Shown here one piece after another: positions 36,359-47,182 of a DNA stretch of 64,000 nt. The stretch lies in the NCBI GenBank assembly GCA_947166125.1, contig CAMVCW010000001.1, positions 62,001 to 126,000 on the forward strand, read 5' to 3'. The notes beneath the pieces are model-generated. The model saw nothing but the letters and a program-made list of their open reading frames with translations, searched no databases and was not told the DNA's origin. How positions within the stretch are numbered: the first letter of the stretch is position 1; every line of letters starts with the position of its first letter. The position numbers and the translations under genes are program-made. The DNA is from an uncultured Candidatus Saccharibacteria bacterium. Lineage in GTDB: Bacteria > Patescibacteriota > Saccharimonadia > Saccharimonadales > Saccharimonadaceae.

Positions 36359-38307
36359 GAGTAATGGGTGGTAGAAGAAAATGGTTAGTGGCATTGACGG
36401 TGTTTATGGCGGTGTTTCTATTTACGTTTTTGACGGCGAAATTTAAGAATAACATAGATGTGGAAGCGGCGAATTTGGCGAATTTTGATCCGGGGTATAT
36501 TATCTCAGATTACCAGATGGGGAATTATAATTCGATGAGCGAGGCGGAGATTTGGAACTTTTTGAAACAAAAAGGAAATTGTAATGATACGAGAATATGG
36601 CAAACTGGAAATAATTTAGGGTATTTATCGGAGTCTGCACCTTATTCTTGGCATGTATCTGATGGGCATTATGTTTGTTTGGCGGATGAAAACTTTAGCG
36701 GTGAGAGCGCGGCGCATATTATTTGGCAGGCAGCGCAAGATTATAGGATAAATCCGCAAGTGTTGATCGTATTATTACAAAAGGAACAGGGATTAATAAC
36801 TGATTCTTTCCCAAATAGCGTGCAGTATCGGTCGGCGACTGGGTACGGATGTCCGGATACGGCGGCATGTTCTTCTAGGTATTACGGATTTAAAAATCAG
36901 GTGAGAAATGCGGCGGCACTGTTTAGGACGGTGCTAGATGGCGGTTGGACGAATTATCCTTTAGGGAATAATTATATACAATATAATCCTAATTCTGGGT
37001 GTGGGGGAAGTTGGGTAAATATACGGTCACTAGCGACATCGGCCTTGTATAGATATACACCATATCAGCCGAACGCTTCGGCGCTAGCGGCTGGATACGG
37101 CGCAGGGGATTCTTGTGGTGCGTATGGAAATAGGAATTTTTATAGTTATTTTGAGGATTGGTTTGGGAATTCGTTTGGTGGGGGAGTGTATGAACCTTTT
37201 GCGACGCCTAGATATCTAAGGTTAAAACGGAATACTGATCGGATTAATCCATTCGCTGGTAGTTATTATGACACACTGGAAAGTGGAACAATATTAAAAT
37301 ATACATCGAAAGTCTATATTGATGGTAAAGGCTACTATAGAACAGAATGGGCGACAAACAATAATGTGGATGCGGCTGTGCCTAGTGATGCCGTGGAAGA
37401 GGTTGATGAAAAATATATAGCTTTTGATGAACCGAGATATCTAAGATTGTCTCGAGATGTTGAAAGGGTTAATCCTTACACTGGCTGCTACTATGATACC
37501 CTTAAAGCGGGAGTGATTTTGAAGTTCACTTCAAAGATTTACATTCATAATAAATGGTATTTTCGTACAGAGTGGGCGACGGATGGTGATATTGACGCAG
37601 CCATAATGGAAGGTGCGACTGTGGAAGTTAATGAGGAATATGAGAAAATTCAGCCGAAATATATGATTTTAACAAGAGATATTGATAGGGTTAATCCGTA
37701 TACTGAAGTGAGTTTTGATAAGTTGGGAGCAGGAATGATTCGGGAGTATACATCGAGGATATTTATACATGGTAAATGGTATTATCGTACGGCTTGGGCA
37801 ACAGATAATGATATTAATGCAGCGATACCGGAGAGTGTGTTGATGAAGATGGAAGAAAAATATGAACCATTTATTAATCCGCGATATTTAAGGCTGAAAT
37901 ATGACGTTAATCGAGTAAATCCGTATACTGGTGAGTACTATGACTCTTTAAGAAAAGGGACGATCTTGATGTTTACCTCAAAGATTTATGTTTGGGGTAA
38001 TGGATATTATAGGACAGAATGGATGACGGATAGAAATATTGATGCGGGAGTACCTTCGTGGTTAGTTGAGGAGGTGTGGGAAAAGTTTGAACCGTTTATT
38101 ACTCCGAGAAAATTAAGGATAAAGTATAAAATAGATAAAATTAATCCGTACACGAAGGTTCATTATGATATGGTGAGTGCTGGTGATATATTGAATTTTT
38201 CTACGAAGATATTTATCGATGGAAAAGCATATTATAGAACTACTGAAGATACTATACATAACAGAGACATAGCTGTGCCAGCAGAAGTGACCGAAGAGGT
38301 GCGGTAA
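36355..38307 (+). CDS. Exported hemagglutinin/cell-wall-hydrolase-like protein with five C-terminal repeats
   Basis: MSEAEIWNFLKQKGNC, AHIIWQAAQDYRINPQVLIVLLQKEQGLITDSFPNSVQYRSATGYGCPDTAACSS; five PRYLRLxxDxxRVNPYTGxYYDxLxxGTILxFTSKIYIxGKxYYRTEWAT repeats. Confidence 0.8.
   Translation: MRVMGGRRKWLVALTVFMAVFLFTFLTAKFKNNIDVEAANLANFDPGYIISDYQMGNYNSMSEAEIWNFLKQKGNCNDTRIWQTGNNLGYLSESAPYSWHVSDGHYVCLADENFSGESAAHIIWQAAQDYRINPQVLIVLLQKEQGLITDSFPNSVQYRSATGYGCPDTAACSSRYYGFKNQVRNAAALFRTVLDGGWTNYPLGNNYIQYNPNSGCGGSWVNIRSLATSALYRYTPYQPNASALAAGYGAGDSCGAYGNRNFYSYFEDWFGNSFGGGVYEPFATPRYLRLKRNTDRINPFAGSYYDTLESGTILKYTSKVYIDGKGYYRTEWATNNNVDAAVPSDAVEEVDEKYIAFDEPRYLRLSRDVERVNPYTGCYYDTLKAGVILKFTSKIYIHNKWYFRTEWATDGDIDAAIMEGATVEVNEEYEKIQPKYMILTRDIDRVNPYTEVSFDKLGAGMIREYTSRIFIHGKWYYRTAWATDNDINAAIPESVLMKMEEKYEPFINPRYLRLKYDVNRVNPYTGEYYDSLRKGTILMFTSKIYVWGNGYYRTEWMTDRNIDAGVPSWLVEEVWEKFEPFITPRKLRIKYKIDKINPYTKVHYDMVSAGDILNFSTKIFIDGKAYYRTTEDTIHNRDIAVPAEVTEEVR
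37204..38304 (+). repeat. Five tandem ~73-aa (about 220 bp) protein repeats
   Basis: RINPFAGSYYDTL / RVNPYTGCYYDTL / RVNPYTEVSFDKL / RVNPYTGEYYDSL / KINPYTKVHYDMV in register. Confidence 0.85.
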
Positions 38308-38327
38308 ATTATGATATAATATTTGGT

Positions 38328-39665
38328 ATGAATATAATAAAATCTTCCAAAGGGTTGAGAGATATAATTGTTAATTTGGCAAAACAAAATGAACAATTAG
38401 AGGAGATGATTAATCAACTGAGTCGAAAAGTAGATATTGTTGCAACGGAAATGGTTGAATTAAAAAATCAGGTTGATAATGTTTGTGAGAAGAAGTACTT
38501 ATCTACGGAGTATTTGGCTTTAAATATGCATCAGACTAAAAAGAAGAAGGTGTTGATAAGTGGTTATTATGGGGCACAAAATTATGGTGATGAACTGATG
38601 TTGCAAATGGCATTACAATATATAGATGCTAATAAATTTGAAATTACGATTTTGTTGTCAGAAAACTATATGTTGGATTCGTCCTATTATGCTCCTTTTA
38701 AGGTAATTCATTATCCGAAAGGAGTTGAAGATTGTCAATTTTTAGCCGACTATTTTGATGCAATTATTTGGTGTGGTGGCGCGGTTCTAGATGATTTATA
38801 TTATGAATACAGAGATAAACATACAAATTTAGCTTATATTGCTATGTCTATTAGTAAGCAGATGATAAAACAAGGTAAGAAGGTATTTGTTTTGGGTGTG
38901 GGTACGAATGACGAATTGAAAAATGTGGATTTTATTAAAGATTTAAATTATATCATTAATAATGCTTCGTTGTTTTTGCTCCGAGACAGCAATAGTTTGA
39001 AAACTATGGAAATGGCAAAGATCGATACTTCTAAAATTGGAATTATTGATGATTTAGCTTTGGGACATGATTACGGAAGTGGTAGAACTTCCCCAGATTA
39101 TTATACGGTGGGCGTGATTTTGCTTATAGACGATGAGAATATTGAATATTTAACTAGGTTCATGTTCTACTTGGATAGTATATTTGATTCTCAATTAACT
39201 GGAAAACCAGTGAGATATCATTTTATACCATTTTTTAATTTGTATAATCATGATGTAAAGTATTTTCAAAGAATTAGGGAAAGTATAGGTAAAGAAACGA
39301 TTGAAATAACAGATATTCAACCTGACGCAAATGATATTGGGCGGGCTTTGAGTGCTTGTGATTTAGTAGTTTCAATGAGGTATCATGCTACTTTGATTGC
39401 AGGGGCGGTACTTGGAAGAAGTGTTTTGTGTATCGATTATGGTGATACGCATCAGCATTATCATAATAAAATAAAATATATAAAAGATAATTATTGTAAG
39501 AATTTAGTGAGTATTGACTATAAGAAAATTTGTAGGGAGGATGAATTGAAGGTTGCTATAAAAAAGGCAGTAAAAATAAAAAACGAGGCTTTAACTGTGA
39601 GGGATAAAAAAAGAATTAAAAGTGATATAGAAAAGATATTTAGTAGGATAAATAGAGAATTGTAG
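38328..39665 (+). CDS. Polysaccharide pyruvyl transferase family protein
   Basis: VLISGYYGAQNYGDELMLQMAL; ACDLVVSMRYHATLIAGAVLGRSVLCIDYGDTHQHY. Confidence 0.88.
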   Translation: MNIIKSSKGLRDIIVNLAKQNEQLEEMINQLSRKVDIVATEMVELKNQVDNVCEKKYLSTEYLALNMHQTKKKKVLISGYYGAQNYGDELMLQMALQYIDANKFEITILLSENYMLDSSYYAPFKVIHYPKGVEDCQFLADYFDAIIWCGGAVLDDLYYEYRDKHTNLAYIAMSISKQMIKQGKKVFVLGVGTNDELKNVDFIKDLNYIINNASLFLLRDSNSLKTMEMAKIDTSKIGIIDDLALGHDYGSGRTSPDYYTVGVILLIDDENIEYLTRFMFYLDSIFDSQLTGKPVRYHFIPFFNLYNHDVKYFQRIRESIGKETIEITDIQPDANDIGRALSACDLVVSMRYHATLIAGAVLGRSVLCIDYGDTHQHYHNKIKYIKDNYCKNLVSIDYKKICREDELKVAIKKAVKIKNEALTVRDKKRIKSDIEKIFSRINREL

Positions 39666-39694
39666 GTGTTGAGGCCGAAATTGTTTGAGTGAAA

Positions 39695-41203
39695 TTATTT
39701 ATTGGATAAATATTGATAGAAAAAGTTATTTTCTAGATCGTAGGCGTAGTAATTGTATTTTAAATCATCGGCGCAATCTAAGCCTTCATTGGCATATTTT
39801 TCTAATGTCTTGAAGTTGTCTTCTCTTTGATGCGTGCCAAATTCATTACTGTTAATGTTTTGAATGATTTCCCCTAGAGGATAGATTGCGCCGATAAATA
39901 GAAGTGTAACAAGAACGCCGCCAGAGAACGATGAAAAATTTTTAGATATAAATAAAAATTTTAGGCAGTAGGTGAAGAATATAAATAACGGAATGATGCT
40001 GGCACGCATAACGAAGTCGTTGTTTAAGCCGAGTTTAAAAAACGGAATAATAATTAACAACAGAATTGTAAAAATAAAAATTGGATCTTTTTTGTAATTT
40101 TTGTGAATAAGTAGAGCCTGGATACCAAACATTGAGAGGCAGAAGATAAGGTAAAAACCAAATTCGTTGCCATATTCAATAAGTCCGAAGGAGATTGTAT
40201 CTGGTTTTTTGCCTAGAAGATTTCCAATTAGATACAAAACAACTATTGCTCCTAGGGAAATGATGGATAGTATATTGTCGATACTAAATATTTGTTTGAG
40301 GACGGTAGTTTTTTGACGAAATAAAGCATAAATGGCATAGCTGGCAAAAATAATGACAAGACCAATAAAGGAGAATGAACTGTACAAGAGAATAGGTAAA
40401 ATAATTGGGGCATATAAGTCAATTCTTTTTTTATTCATTAGAAGAAGCATAGCGGCTAGGCAGGGAGTAATTATTTGAGGGAAGACCCAACGTAACATGG
40501 CTTCGAACGATGAATATTGAAGAAGGATTGAAAAGTTTGAGTTTTTGAGATAATGTAGATCTCCAAGGGAATCAAAATTCTCATAAAAAATGTGACATAG
40601 TGACTGGGCAAGAATAAGCGTACCTGAGAAAAATATGAAACTAAAAATAACAGCAAAGAATTTTTTATATGTGCTTGCCGAAAAGAAGAGTAATAAGAAT
40701 AGTAAAAGAAGAATTAAACCAATAACATTCCATATATATAATGATAGTTCTGCGACATGAAAAGAAGAGGTGATTTTGCCGGCTATTGCTGGCACTAAGT
40801 AGGCTGCAATATAGTAACTGAGCATAGATTTTTGGTCACTGTTCTCGTAGACTACGGGCCAGTCTCGTTCGGATAAATCATGCAGAACTGCATTGTGTTT
40901 GTTCCAATCGCTATTCTGCTTGGTCCACCCCCCCCAACCGATTAAATATCCTAATAAAAGAATAATGAGGAATAGTAGAAAAATACTAGGTAGGGGAATT
41001 TTGATTGTTTTTGGGGTTCTTTTGAATAGTTTCTTGACTAATCTGTATAGGATATAGCTGGTAATTATGGCAACGGGAATAGAAATATAGGGTTTAAGGT
41101 AGCCGAAGAAGAAAATAAAAATTGACGAATAAATATAAATGACCGCTAAGATCATTAGAATATTTTCGTTTAAAGTGATGGTTTTTTTGATTAAATTATT
41201 CAT
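39695..41203 (-). CDS. Polytopic membrane protein, probable GT-C glycosyltransferase-like
   Basis: ~12 hydrophobic segments; position in polysaccharide cluster; start MNNLIKK. Confidence 0.65.
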   Translation of the reverse strand: MNNLIKKTITLNENILMILAVIYIYSSIFIFFFGYLKPYISIPVAIITSYILYRLVKKLFKRTPKTIKIPLPSIFLLFLIILLLGYLIGWGGWTKQNSDWNKHNAVLHDLSERDWPVVYENSDQKSMLSYYIAAYLVPAIAGKITSSFHVAELSLYIWNVIGLILLLLFLLLFFSASTYKKFFAVIFSFIFFSGTLILAQSLCHIFYENFDSLGDLHYLKNSNFSILLQYSSFEAMLRWVFPQIITPCLAAMLLLMNKKRIDLYAPIILPILLYSSFSFIGLVIIFASYAIYALFRQKTTVLKQIFSIDNILSIISLGAIVVLYLIGNLLGKKPDTISFGLIEYGNEFGFYLIFCLSMFGIQALLIHKNYKKDPIFIFTILLLIIIPFFKLGLNNDFVMRASIIPLFIFFTYCLKFLFISKNFSSFSGGVLVTLLFIGAIYPLGEIIQNINSNEFGTHQREDNFKTLEKYANEGLDCADDLKYNYYAYDLENNFFYQYLSNK

Positions 41204-41915
41204 TAATATGATTGCGCAAGAATTTAAAATCAGTAAGGGATTGCTTGCCAATTTTAAAGATTTTTTTGATATTGATGGTATTTATGCCGGCTTGTCTAGA
41301 CTTGAATGAGACTTTGATGAATTTGGTATTTTCATGAAAATAAGCAAAATATGTAGTAAGCATAACGTTAGGTAGATTGTAGTTTTTAGGCATTTTATTG
41401 ATATATTTTGCAACTAATTTGGTTTTCATGAGACGAAATGGGGCATTAGTATCTGGAACGGAAACGTTAAAATAATGTTTGATAATATGGCGAAGGACAT
41501 TCTCTACAAATTTTCGCGAGATACCGTCTTCGCGGTTAGATTGGCGGTCGCCAATGATGGCGTCATATTTATTTTTTAGTTTCCAGAATTGATGAAATTC
41601 GTCTGGATTGGTTTGTCCGTCGGAGTCGGTTTGAAAAATCCAGGTAGCTTTGTTTTTAATAGCATAACGATATCCGAAAAGAACTGATGAGCCATGGCCG
41701 CCGTTTTTTTTGTCAAGGGGAGTTAAAAGAGGTTTATTTTTGGCGATTTTTTTAAGTTTTTTAAGGGTGTCGTCTTTACTTCCGTCGTTGATAATAACGA
41801 GTCTGGAGTTGTTATTGCAATTATATTTTTCAATTATTGGATACCATTGATTAACTACTGAGTCAATATTTTCTGACTCGTTGTATGCGGGAATGACAAT
41901 GTATAGTTTTTCCAT
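41196..41915 (-). CDS. Glycosyltransferase family 2
   Basis: LYIVIPAYNESENIDSVV, LVIINDGSKDDTLK, WIFQTDSDGQT. Confidence 0.9.
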   Translation of the reverse strand: MEKLYIVIPAYNESENIDSVVNQWYPIIEKYNCNNNSRLVIINDGSKDDTLKKLKKIAKNKPLLTPLDKKNGGHGSSVLFGYRYAIKNKATWIFQTDSDGQTNPDEFHQFWKLKNKYDAIIGDRQSNREDGISRKFVENVLRHIIKHYFNVSVPDTNAPFRLMKTKLVAKYINKMPKNYNLPNVMLTTYFAYFHENTKFIKVSFKSRQAGINTINIKKIFKIGKQSLTDFKFLRNHINE

Positions 41916-43501
41916 TATTTTATCTTTCCTTGTAGCTTAGATGCTTCTAGTCTACCATTTTTTTTATTATGATGCAATGTGGATGCTTTTTTGATTTGGT
42001 TAAAGAAGAAAAGACAGGCGATAAGGGACATAGGGACGAGAAGAATGGAAATGTACCGATTCATAACTTCTACGAGTAATAGACTAGTAGTGAGCCCTAA
42101 GAAACAGAGAGAAATGAAAAGTTCTTCGTGGCTAAAAGTATAATGTTTTTTGATTTTACGAACAAAGAATAGAAAACAAATAGCAATAAGACAAAAACAG
42201 TAGATGGCGATACCATTTTTAATTATTTTATATGTAGTATTGTCTTCGGAATAGCCGAATACGTTTTTAAGATCATAAGCGGAAGAGCCTTGACTTGCGA
42301 AAATGACGCCTGTCTTGTTGGTGAAATGTCTAATGGCGCCAACTGGTCCCATTTGTACATAGCGACTTAGCCCTTCTTGGAATAATGAACTATGCCAATT
42401 CGATCTAGATTTAGTTTGGTCTAGAAACTCTTTGGAGAATGCATAATCGCGGTCGTCGGGGCTCCATCTACCAGATGTTTGGTAATTGGATCCGATAAAG
42501 AAGGACCAACCACCGCTATGAGATGTAATATTTTCGCCTGCCCAGGAATTTAAAAGGTGGTTGTGAAGAGTTGATAATATACCAAAACTGCAAATGATGA
42601 TAATGAAAGATAATATGGGAATCGATAACTTATTGAAACTTTTTCTACCCAGGAATAGTAAGATGATGATCTCGGCAATAATCAGGACAAGGAAGATTGG
42701 ACGGAGGGCGTTGCCTATGAAAACCATTATTCCACAGAAGAGTGATAATAGCATGAGATGACAGATATTCTTTTTGGAGGTGGGATGTTTGAGGCTAAGT
42801 AGGTATTGGTTGAGTGTAATGAAAACGAGAATTGCGCTAAAGAGAATCATATTAACGCAAGCTATATTCAAAGGCAGCCAGCACATAACAATTGAAAAAG
42901 GGCTGAGTATCCAAATAGTGGCCCCTAATTTAGGACGAGATTTTAGTTTTTTAAGGATAAAGAAGAAGCAGATTATACTGATTATGTCGAAAAATAGATT
43001 AGAGATGACTATGGAAATTGAAATATTGTGAAAGATACTTTGAAAGAATGCTAAGATAAAAGTATAAGTGGGCAAGTAGGGGAAGTTTTTATCATAGTTA
43101 GTTATTTCTGGCCCAAGATTTCCATCAACGATTTCTTGGGCTCCGTAATAATGAACACCGGTGTCGGATAAGAGTGATTCACAGGAAAATTGCATATTGG
43201 TCAGTAGTGGTAATAATCTGAGAATAATACCAATAATGCAGATAATTGAAAAAAATATTTTAGTAGTTACTGGTTTTTGAAAAAGCAATTTTAAGAACGG
43301 CAATTTTGGATAGAGAATGATTAATAAACAAAAACAAAAAACGACGGATAAGAGTGATAAGGTGGTAAGATTAAGGCCGTTTGATAAATTAAAGAAAAGT
43401 GCTAGTGAGGTGAGAAAGAGCCCACTAACACCGACGATTACGGAAATAATTTTGGTGAGTTTTGAGTTTGGGGATGTGTTAGATAAAGAGGACTTTTTCA
43501 T
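41915..43501 (-). CDS. Polytopic membrane protein, GT39-like
   Basis: Many TM segments; DTGVHYYGAQEIVDG; ATG/stop overlap with GT2. Confidence 0.7.
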   Translation of the reverse strand: MKKSSLSNTSPNSKLTKIISVIVGVSGLFLTSLALFFNLSNGLNLTTLSLLSVVFCFCLLIILYPKLPFLKLLFQKPVTTKIFFSIICIIGIILRLLPLLTNMQFSCESLLSDTGVHYYGAQEIVDGNLGPEITNYDKNFPYLPTYTFILAFFQSIFHNISISIVISNLFFDIISIICFFFILKKLKSRPKLGATIWILSPFSIVMCWLPLNIACVNMILFSAILVFITLNQYLLSLKHPTSKKNICHLMLLSLFCGIMVFIGNALRPIFLVLIIAEIIILLFLGRKSFNKLSIPILSFIIIICSFGILSTLHNHLLNSWAGENITSHSGGWSFFIGSNYQTSGRWSPDDRDYAFSKEFLDQTKSRSNWHSSLFQEGLSRYVQMGPVGAIRHFTNKTGVIFASQGSSAYDLKNVFGYSEDNTTYKIIKNGIAIYCFCLIAICFLFFVRKIKKHYTFSHEELFISLCFLGLTTSLLLVEVMNRYISILLVPMSLIACLFFFNQIKKASTLHHNKKNGRLEASKLQGKIK

Positions 43502-43625
43502 AATGAATTGTAAGCGATGCTTATTTTGAGATTTATTTTATTATTATAACACAAACAATGAAGATTTTGGGTAACGTAACGAAAAGTTTTTCCGGTTAGA
43601 GTGAGAACTATGATATAATGGAAAT

Positions 43626-44786
43626 ATGGGCGGTAAAGTAAAAATTTCTGTTTTGGTGCCGATTTATAACGTAGAGGAGTTTTTGTCGGAGTGTTTGGAT
43701 AGTTTGGTTAATCAAACTTTAAAAGATATTGAAATTATATGTATCAATGATGGTTCGACGGACGGTTCTTTGGAAATTGTAAAAAAATATGCGCGCAAGG
43801 ATAAGCGTATTATAATTATCGATAAGAACAACTCGGGATATGGCGATTCGATGAATCAAGGGCTTGCTAAAGCGACTGGGGAATATGTGGGAATTGTAGA
43901 ACCAGATGATTTTATTGATTTGGATGCGTATGAGACAATGTATAATCTTGCTAAGAAGAATGATGTAGAAGTAGTAAAAGGTAATTTTTATGAATATTAT
44001 GGGGATAAAAAGATCGATAAAGGAATAAGCGACCTTTTCTTAATTGAAAATATTGGTAAGGTGGTGGATCCAAGAATGCAGAGAGAAATATTTTATCAGC
44101 CGCCATGTATTTGGGCTGGAATCTATAAAAATGAATTTTTACGAAAGAATAAAATTGACTTTTTGCCAACTCCAGGTGCGGCTTATCAAGATGCTGGCTT
44201 TAATTTTAAAGTATGGGCAATGGCACGGAGGGTATATTTTGTGAGACGCGCATTTCTACATTATCGCCAAGATAATGCCAATTCATCGGTAAAAGATGTG
44301 GGGAAAGTTTATTGTGTTAAAGATGAGCATGATTCAATAGAAGAGTTTCTGAAGAAAAATGATTTATTGGGCGAATTAGGATCAGTAGCGTTTACGTGTC
44401 GATTTGGTGGGTATGTATGGAATTTGCATAGATTAAAGTTCCGGCCAGCGATGGAATTTGCGAAGACGGTTAGACGTGATTATAAGAGGGCAAAAAATGC
44501 TGGCTATTTGGATATAAAAAAATTAGACGATACCGGACGACATAATGTGCGGATAATGGCGGTGAAACATCCTCGATTGTATGTATGTCTTCGACCATTT
44601 CACGATTTGAAGAATTCGATGAAGCCGACATTGTCAAAGATAATGAAAATGGTTTTACCACGATATCGACAGAGATTGAGAACAATCGATGCACTGTTAC
44701 GATTGAAGGATGCCCAAGATGAGCTATCTGTGAAAATATCGAAGCTTGAATCGAAAATAGAGGGAGAGGAAAAGGATGGTTGCTAA
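43626..44786 (+). CDS. Glycosyltransferase family 2
   Basis: ISVLVPIYNVEEFLSECLDSLVNQTLKDIEIICINDGSTDGS. Confidence 0.93.
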   Translation: MGGKVKISVLVPIYNVEEFLSECLDSLVNQTLKDIEIICINDGSTDGSLEIVKKYARKDKRIIIIDKNNSGYGDSMNQGLAKATGEYVGIVEPDDFIDLDAYETMYNLAKKNDVEVVKGNFYEYYGDKKIDKGISDLFLIENIGKVVDPRMQREIFYQPPCIWAGIYKNEFLRKNKIDFLPTPGAAYQDAGFNFKVWAMARRVYFVRRAFLHYRQDNANSSVKDVGKVYCVKDEHDSIEEFLKKNDLLGELGSVAFTCRFGGYVWNLHRLKFRPAMEFAKTVRRDYKRAKNAGYLDIKKLDDTGRHNVRIMAVKHPRLYVCLRPFHDLKNSMKPTLSKIMKMVLPRYRQRLRTIDALLRLKDAQDELSVKISKLESKIEGEEKDGC

Positions 44787-45885
44787 AGTAACAGTAATAG
44801 TACCAGTGTATAATGGGGCTGAATCGGTTGGAAGTTGCCTTGATAATCTAATAAAACAGACCTTAAAAGAAATTGAAATTGTGTGCGTGAATGATGGTTC
44901 GACCGATAATTCGTTGGACGTAATTGGGGATTATATCGAAAAAGATAAAAGGATAAAGGTAGTATCGCAAAAGAATGGAGGATTGTCGGCGGCGCGAAAT
45001 ACAGGTATTGAGAATACGAAAACACCATTTGTGATGTTTTGCGATTGTGATGATATATTCGCATTAGATATGTGCGAGAAGATGGTAGAAGCGATAGAAC
45101 AAAATGAGACAGATGTGGCAGCATGTGGAACTGAGGTGGAATATGAGGCACATGTGGAAATTTCGGATAGTGATACAAATTATTATAGATTGAAATTTGC
45201 AGGAAAAAATTATATTAACGATGAAGTAACAGCAAAAACTGATGTTTCGGTGTGTGATAAGATTTTTCGGATGGATCTGATAAAAAAATATGGGATTAGG
45301 TTTCCGAAAAAATTAAATAATGAAGATTACTATTTTTATAATGCATATATGAGTGTTGCGCAAACGATTTTCTTTGTGAACAGGAAGATGTATAAATATA
45401 TTCGGCGTGAGGGATCGATTATGTCGGAGAACTTTGAAGCGAATAAATATTCACCAGATCATTTGTTAGTGGCGAAGAAATTGTTTGCGTTTTATAAGAA
45501 AAATGGATTTTTAAAAATGCATACGGATTTATTTTGGAATCAATTTTCTGAGAGTTTTTGGTTTTCGTATGAACATTCGGCGAAAAAATATCGTAAAGAT
45601 ATAGAAAAGTTAGCAAAGAGGTTTATTGAAGTCAACTACGATAAATATGAACCGATGACACCAAGAGTGAAACGACTTGTATATATGATAAGATATAGTG
45701 ACTTACTTCATAAGATATGGAGAGCGTTAAAAGGGAAAATAGCTAGAGTTTATAGAAAAGTAAATATAGCCTATAAGCAACAGGATTATATTAATAGGAA
45801 TATTGATAAAATAGAGCAGGAAACATATGTATTAACGGAAAAATTAGAAAATTTAATTGGAAGGATTAAAGATGAAGATAAATGA
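44776..45885 (+). CDS. Glycosyltransferase family 2
   Basis: VTVIVPVYNGAESVGSCLDNLIKQTLKEIEIVCVNDGSTDNS. Confidence 0.93.
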   Translation: MVAKVTVIVPVYNGAESVGSCLDNLIKQTLKEIEIVCVNDGSTDNSLDVIGDYIEKDKRIKVVSQKNGGLSAARNTGIENTKTPFVMFCDCDDIFALDMCEKMVEAIEQNETDVAACGTEVEYEAHVEISDSDTNYYRLKFAGKNYINDEVTAKTDVSVCDKIFRMDLIKKYGIRFPKKLNNEDYYFYNAYMSVAQTIFFVNRKMYKYIRREGSIMSENFEANKYSPDHLLVAKKLFAFYKKNGFLKMHTDLFWNQFSESFWFSYEHSAKKYRKDIEKLAKRFIEVNYDKYEPMTPRVKRLVYMIRYSDLLHKIWRALKGKIARVYRKVNIAYKQQDYINRNIDKIEQETYVLTEKLENLIGRIKDEDK

Positions 45886-47020
45886 TCTTGACTATTTAAT
45901 AGTTGGAGCAGGAGTGTTTGGTGCGACGGTGGCAGAACGGTTGGCGGATATTGGAAAAAAGGTTCTAGTGATTGATAGGCGTAAACATCTGGCGGGGAAT
46001 ATTTATTCTTATACTGACAAAGAGACTGGAATTGAAGTACATAAATATGGTTCGCATATTTTTCATACAGAAATGAAAGAGGTTTGGGATTACATCACAA
46101 AATTTACTGGTTTTAATGATTATGTGCATACCGTTAACACAAGACATGATGGGAAATTATATCCAATGCCGATTAACCTTGATACGGTGAATTTGTTGTA
46201 TGATACTAATATGACAGCTGGAGAAGCGGAAAAATTTGTAGCAAGAGAGGCTAAGAGAGATAGTGAAAAATACGGTATTAAGGAGCCAAAAAACTTTGAA
46301 GAAAAAGGAATTAGTTTAGTAGGAGAAAAACTTTATACGGCATTTTTGAAGAACTATACGGAAAAGCAGTGGAATACTTCGGCAAAAAATCTTTCAGCGG
46401 AAATACTTAGCAGGATCCCTGTACGGTTTTCGCACGACAATCGTTACTTTATGACAGCAAAATACCAGGGTATACCTTGTGAGGGGTATACGAGGATGAT
46501 AGAAAAAATGTTAGATTCAGATAATGTCAAAGTTAGGTTGGGAGTAGATTTTAGGGATATAAAAAATGAGATTAGTAGAGATACGAAAATTGTCTATTGT
46601 GGGCAGGTAGATCAGTTGTTAGACTATGAGCTAGGAGTGTTGCCGTGGCGATCTTTGAAATTTGAGATGGAGAAGACTGAGAATAGTTTAGGCGAGGCGG
46701 TGATAAACGAAGCAGACGCGGGTGTGCCGTATACAAGAGCCCATGATTATAAATATTATCAAATTCATCAACCGGATGTGATAGAACAGAAGTTGTCGAT
46801 TGTGGCTAAAGAATATCCAGCTGATTTTAAAAAAGATGAAGAAGCGTATTATCCGGTAAATAATGTAGAGTCGGCGAGATTATATAATAGATATGTCGAT
46901 TTAGCTAAGGAGAGGTACCCTAATTTAATTTTAGGAGGAAGACTTGGGGCTTATCAGTATTGGGATATGGATAAGGCAGTAAAAAATGCATTAGAGTTAG
47001 CTAAGGGCTTAGTCGGGTAA
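45872..47020 (+). CDS. glf: UDP-galactopyranose mutase
   Basis: YLIVGAGVFGATVAERLADIGKKVLVIDRRKHLAGNIYSY; KYGSHIFHT; TEKQWNTSAKNL. Confidence 0.95.
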   Translation: MKINDLDYLIVGAGVFGATVAERLADIGKKVLVIDRRKHLAGNIYSYTDKETGIEVHKYGSHIFHTEMKEVWDYITKFTGFNDYVHTVNTRHDGKLYPMPINLDTVNLLYDTNMTAGEAEKFVAREAKRDSEKYGIKEPKNFEEKGISLVGEKLYTAFLKNYTEKQWNTSAKNLSAEILSRIPVRFSHDNRYFMTAKYQGIPCEGYTRMIEKMLDSDNVKVRLGVDFRDIKNEISRDTKIVYCGQVDQLLDYELGVLPWRSLKFEMEKTENSLGEAVINEADAGVPYTRAHDYKYYQIHQPDVIEQKLSIVAKEYPADFKKDEEAYYPVNNVESARLYNRYVDLAKERYPNLILGGRLGAYQYWDMDKAVKNALELAKGLVG

Positions 47021-47182
47021 GAGTTTTTGGTAAGCCTTGATTCCTGTTTTTTGCCTATATGTGGTAGGTGTGCCATTTGCGTGTTATAGAAAGAGAATTA
47101 TTAACTTTTGAGAAATAGAATAATATTAACTTATAATTTTTATTGTTTCTGAAGGCCTGTCGTGATCTATGGGGTTGTCATA

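Noticed and set aside
39695-41251. Longer start of membrane protein at 41251
   Set aside because: Would overlap the upstream GT2 gene by 56 bp; ATG at 41203 gives the usual short overlap.
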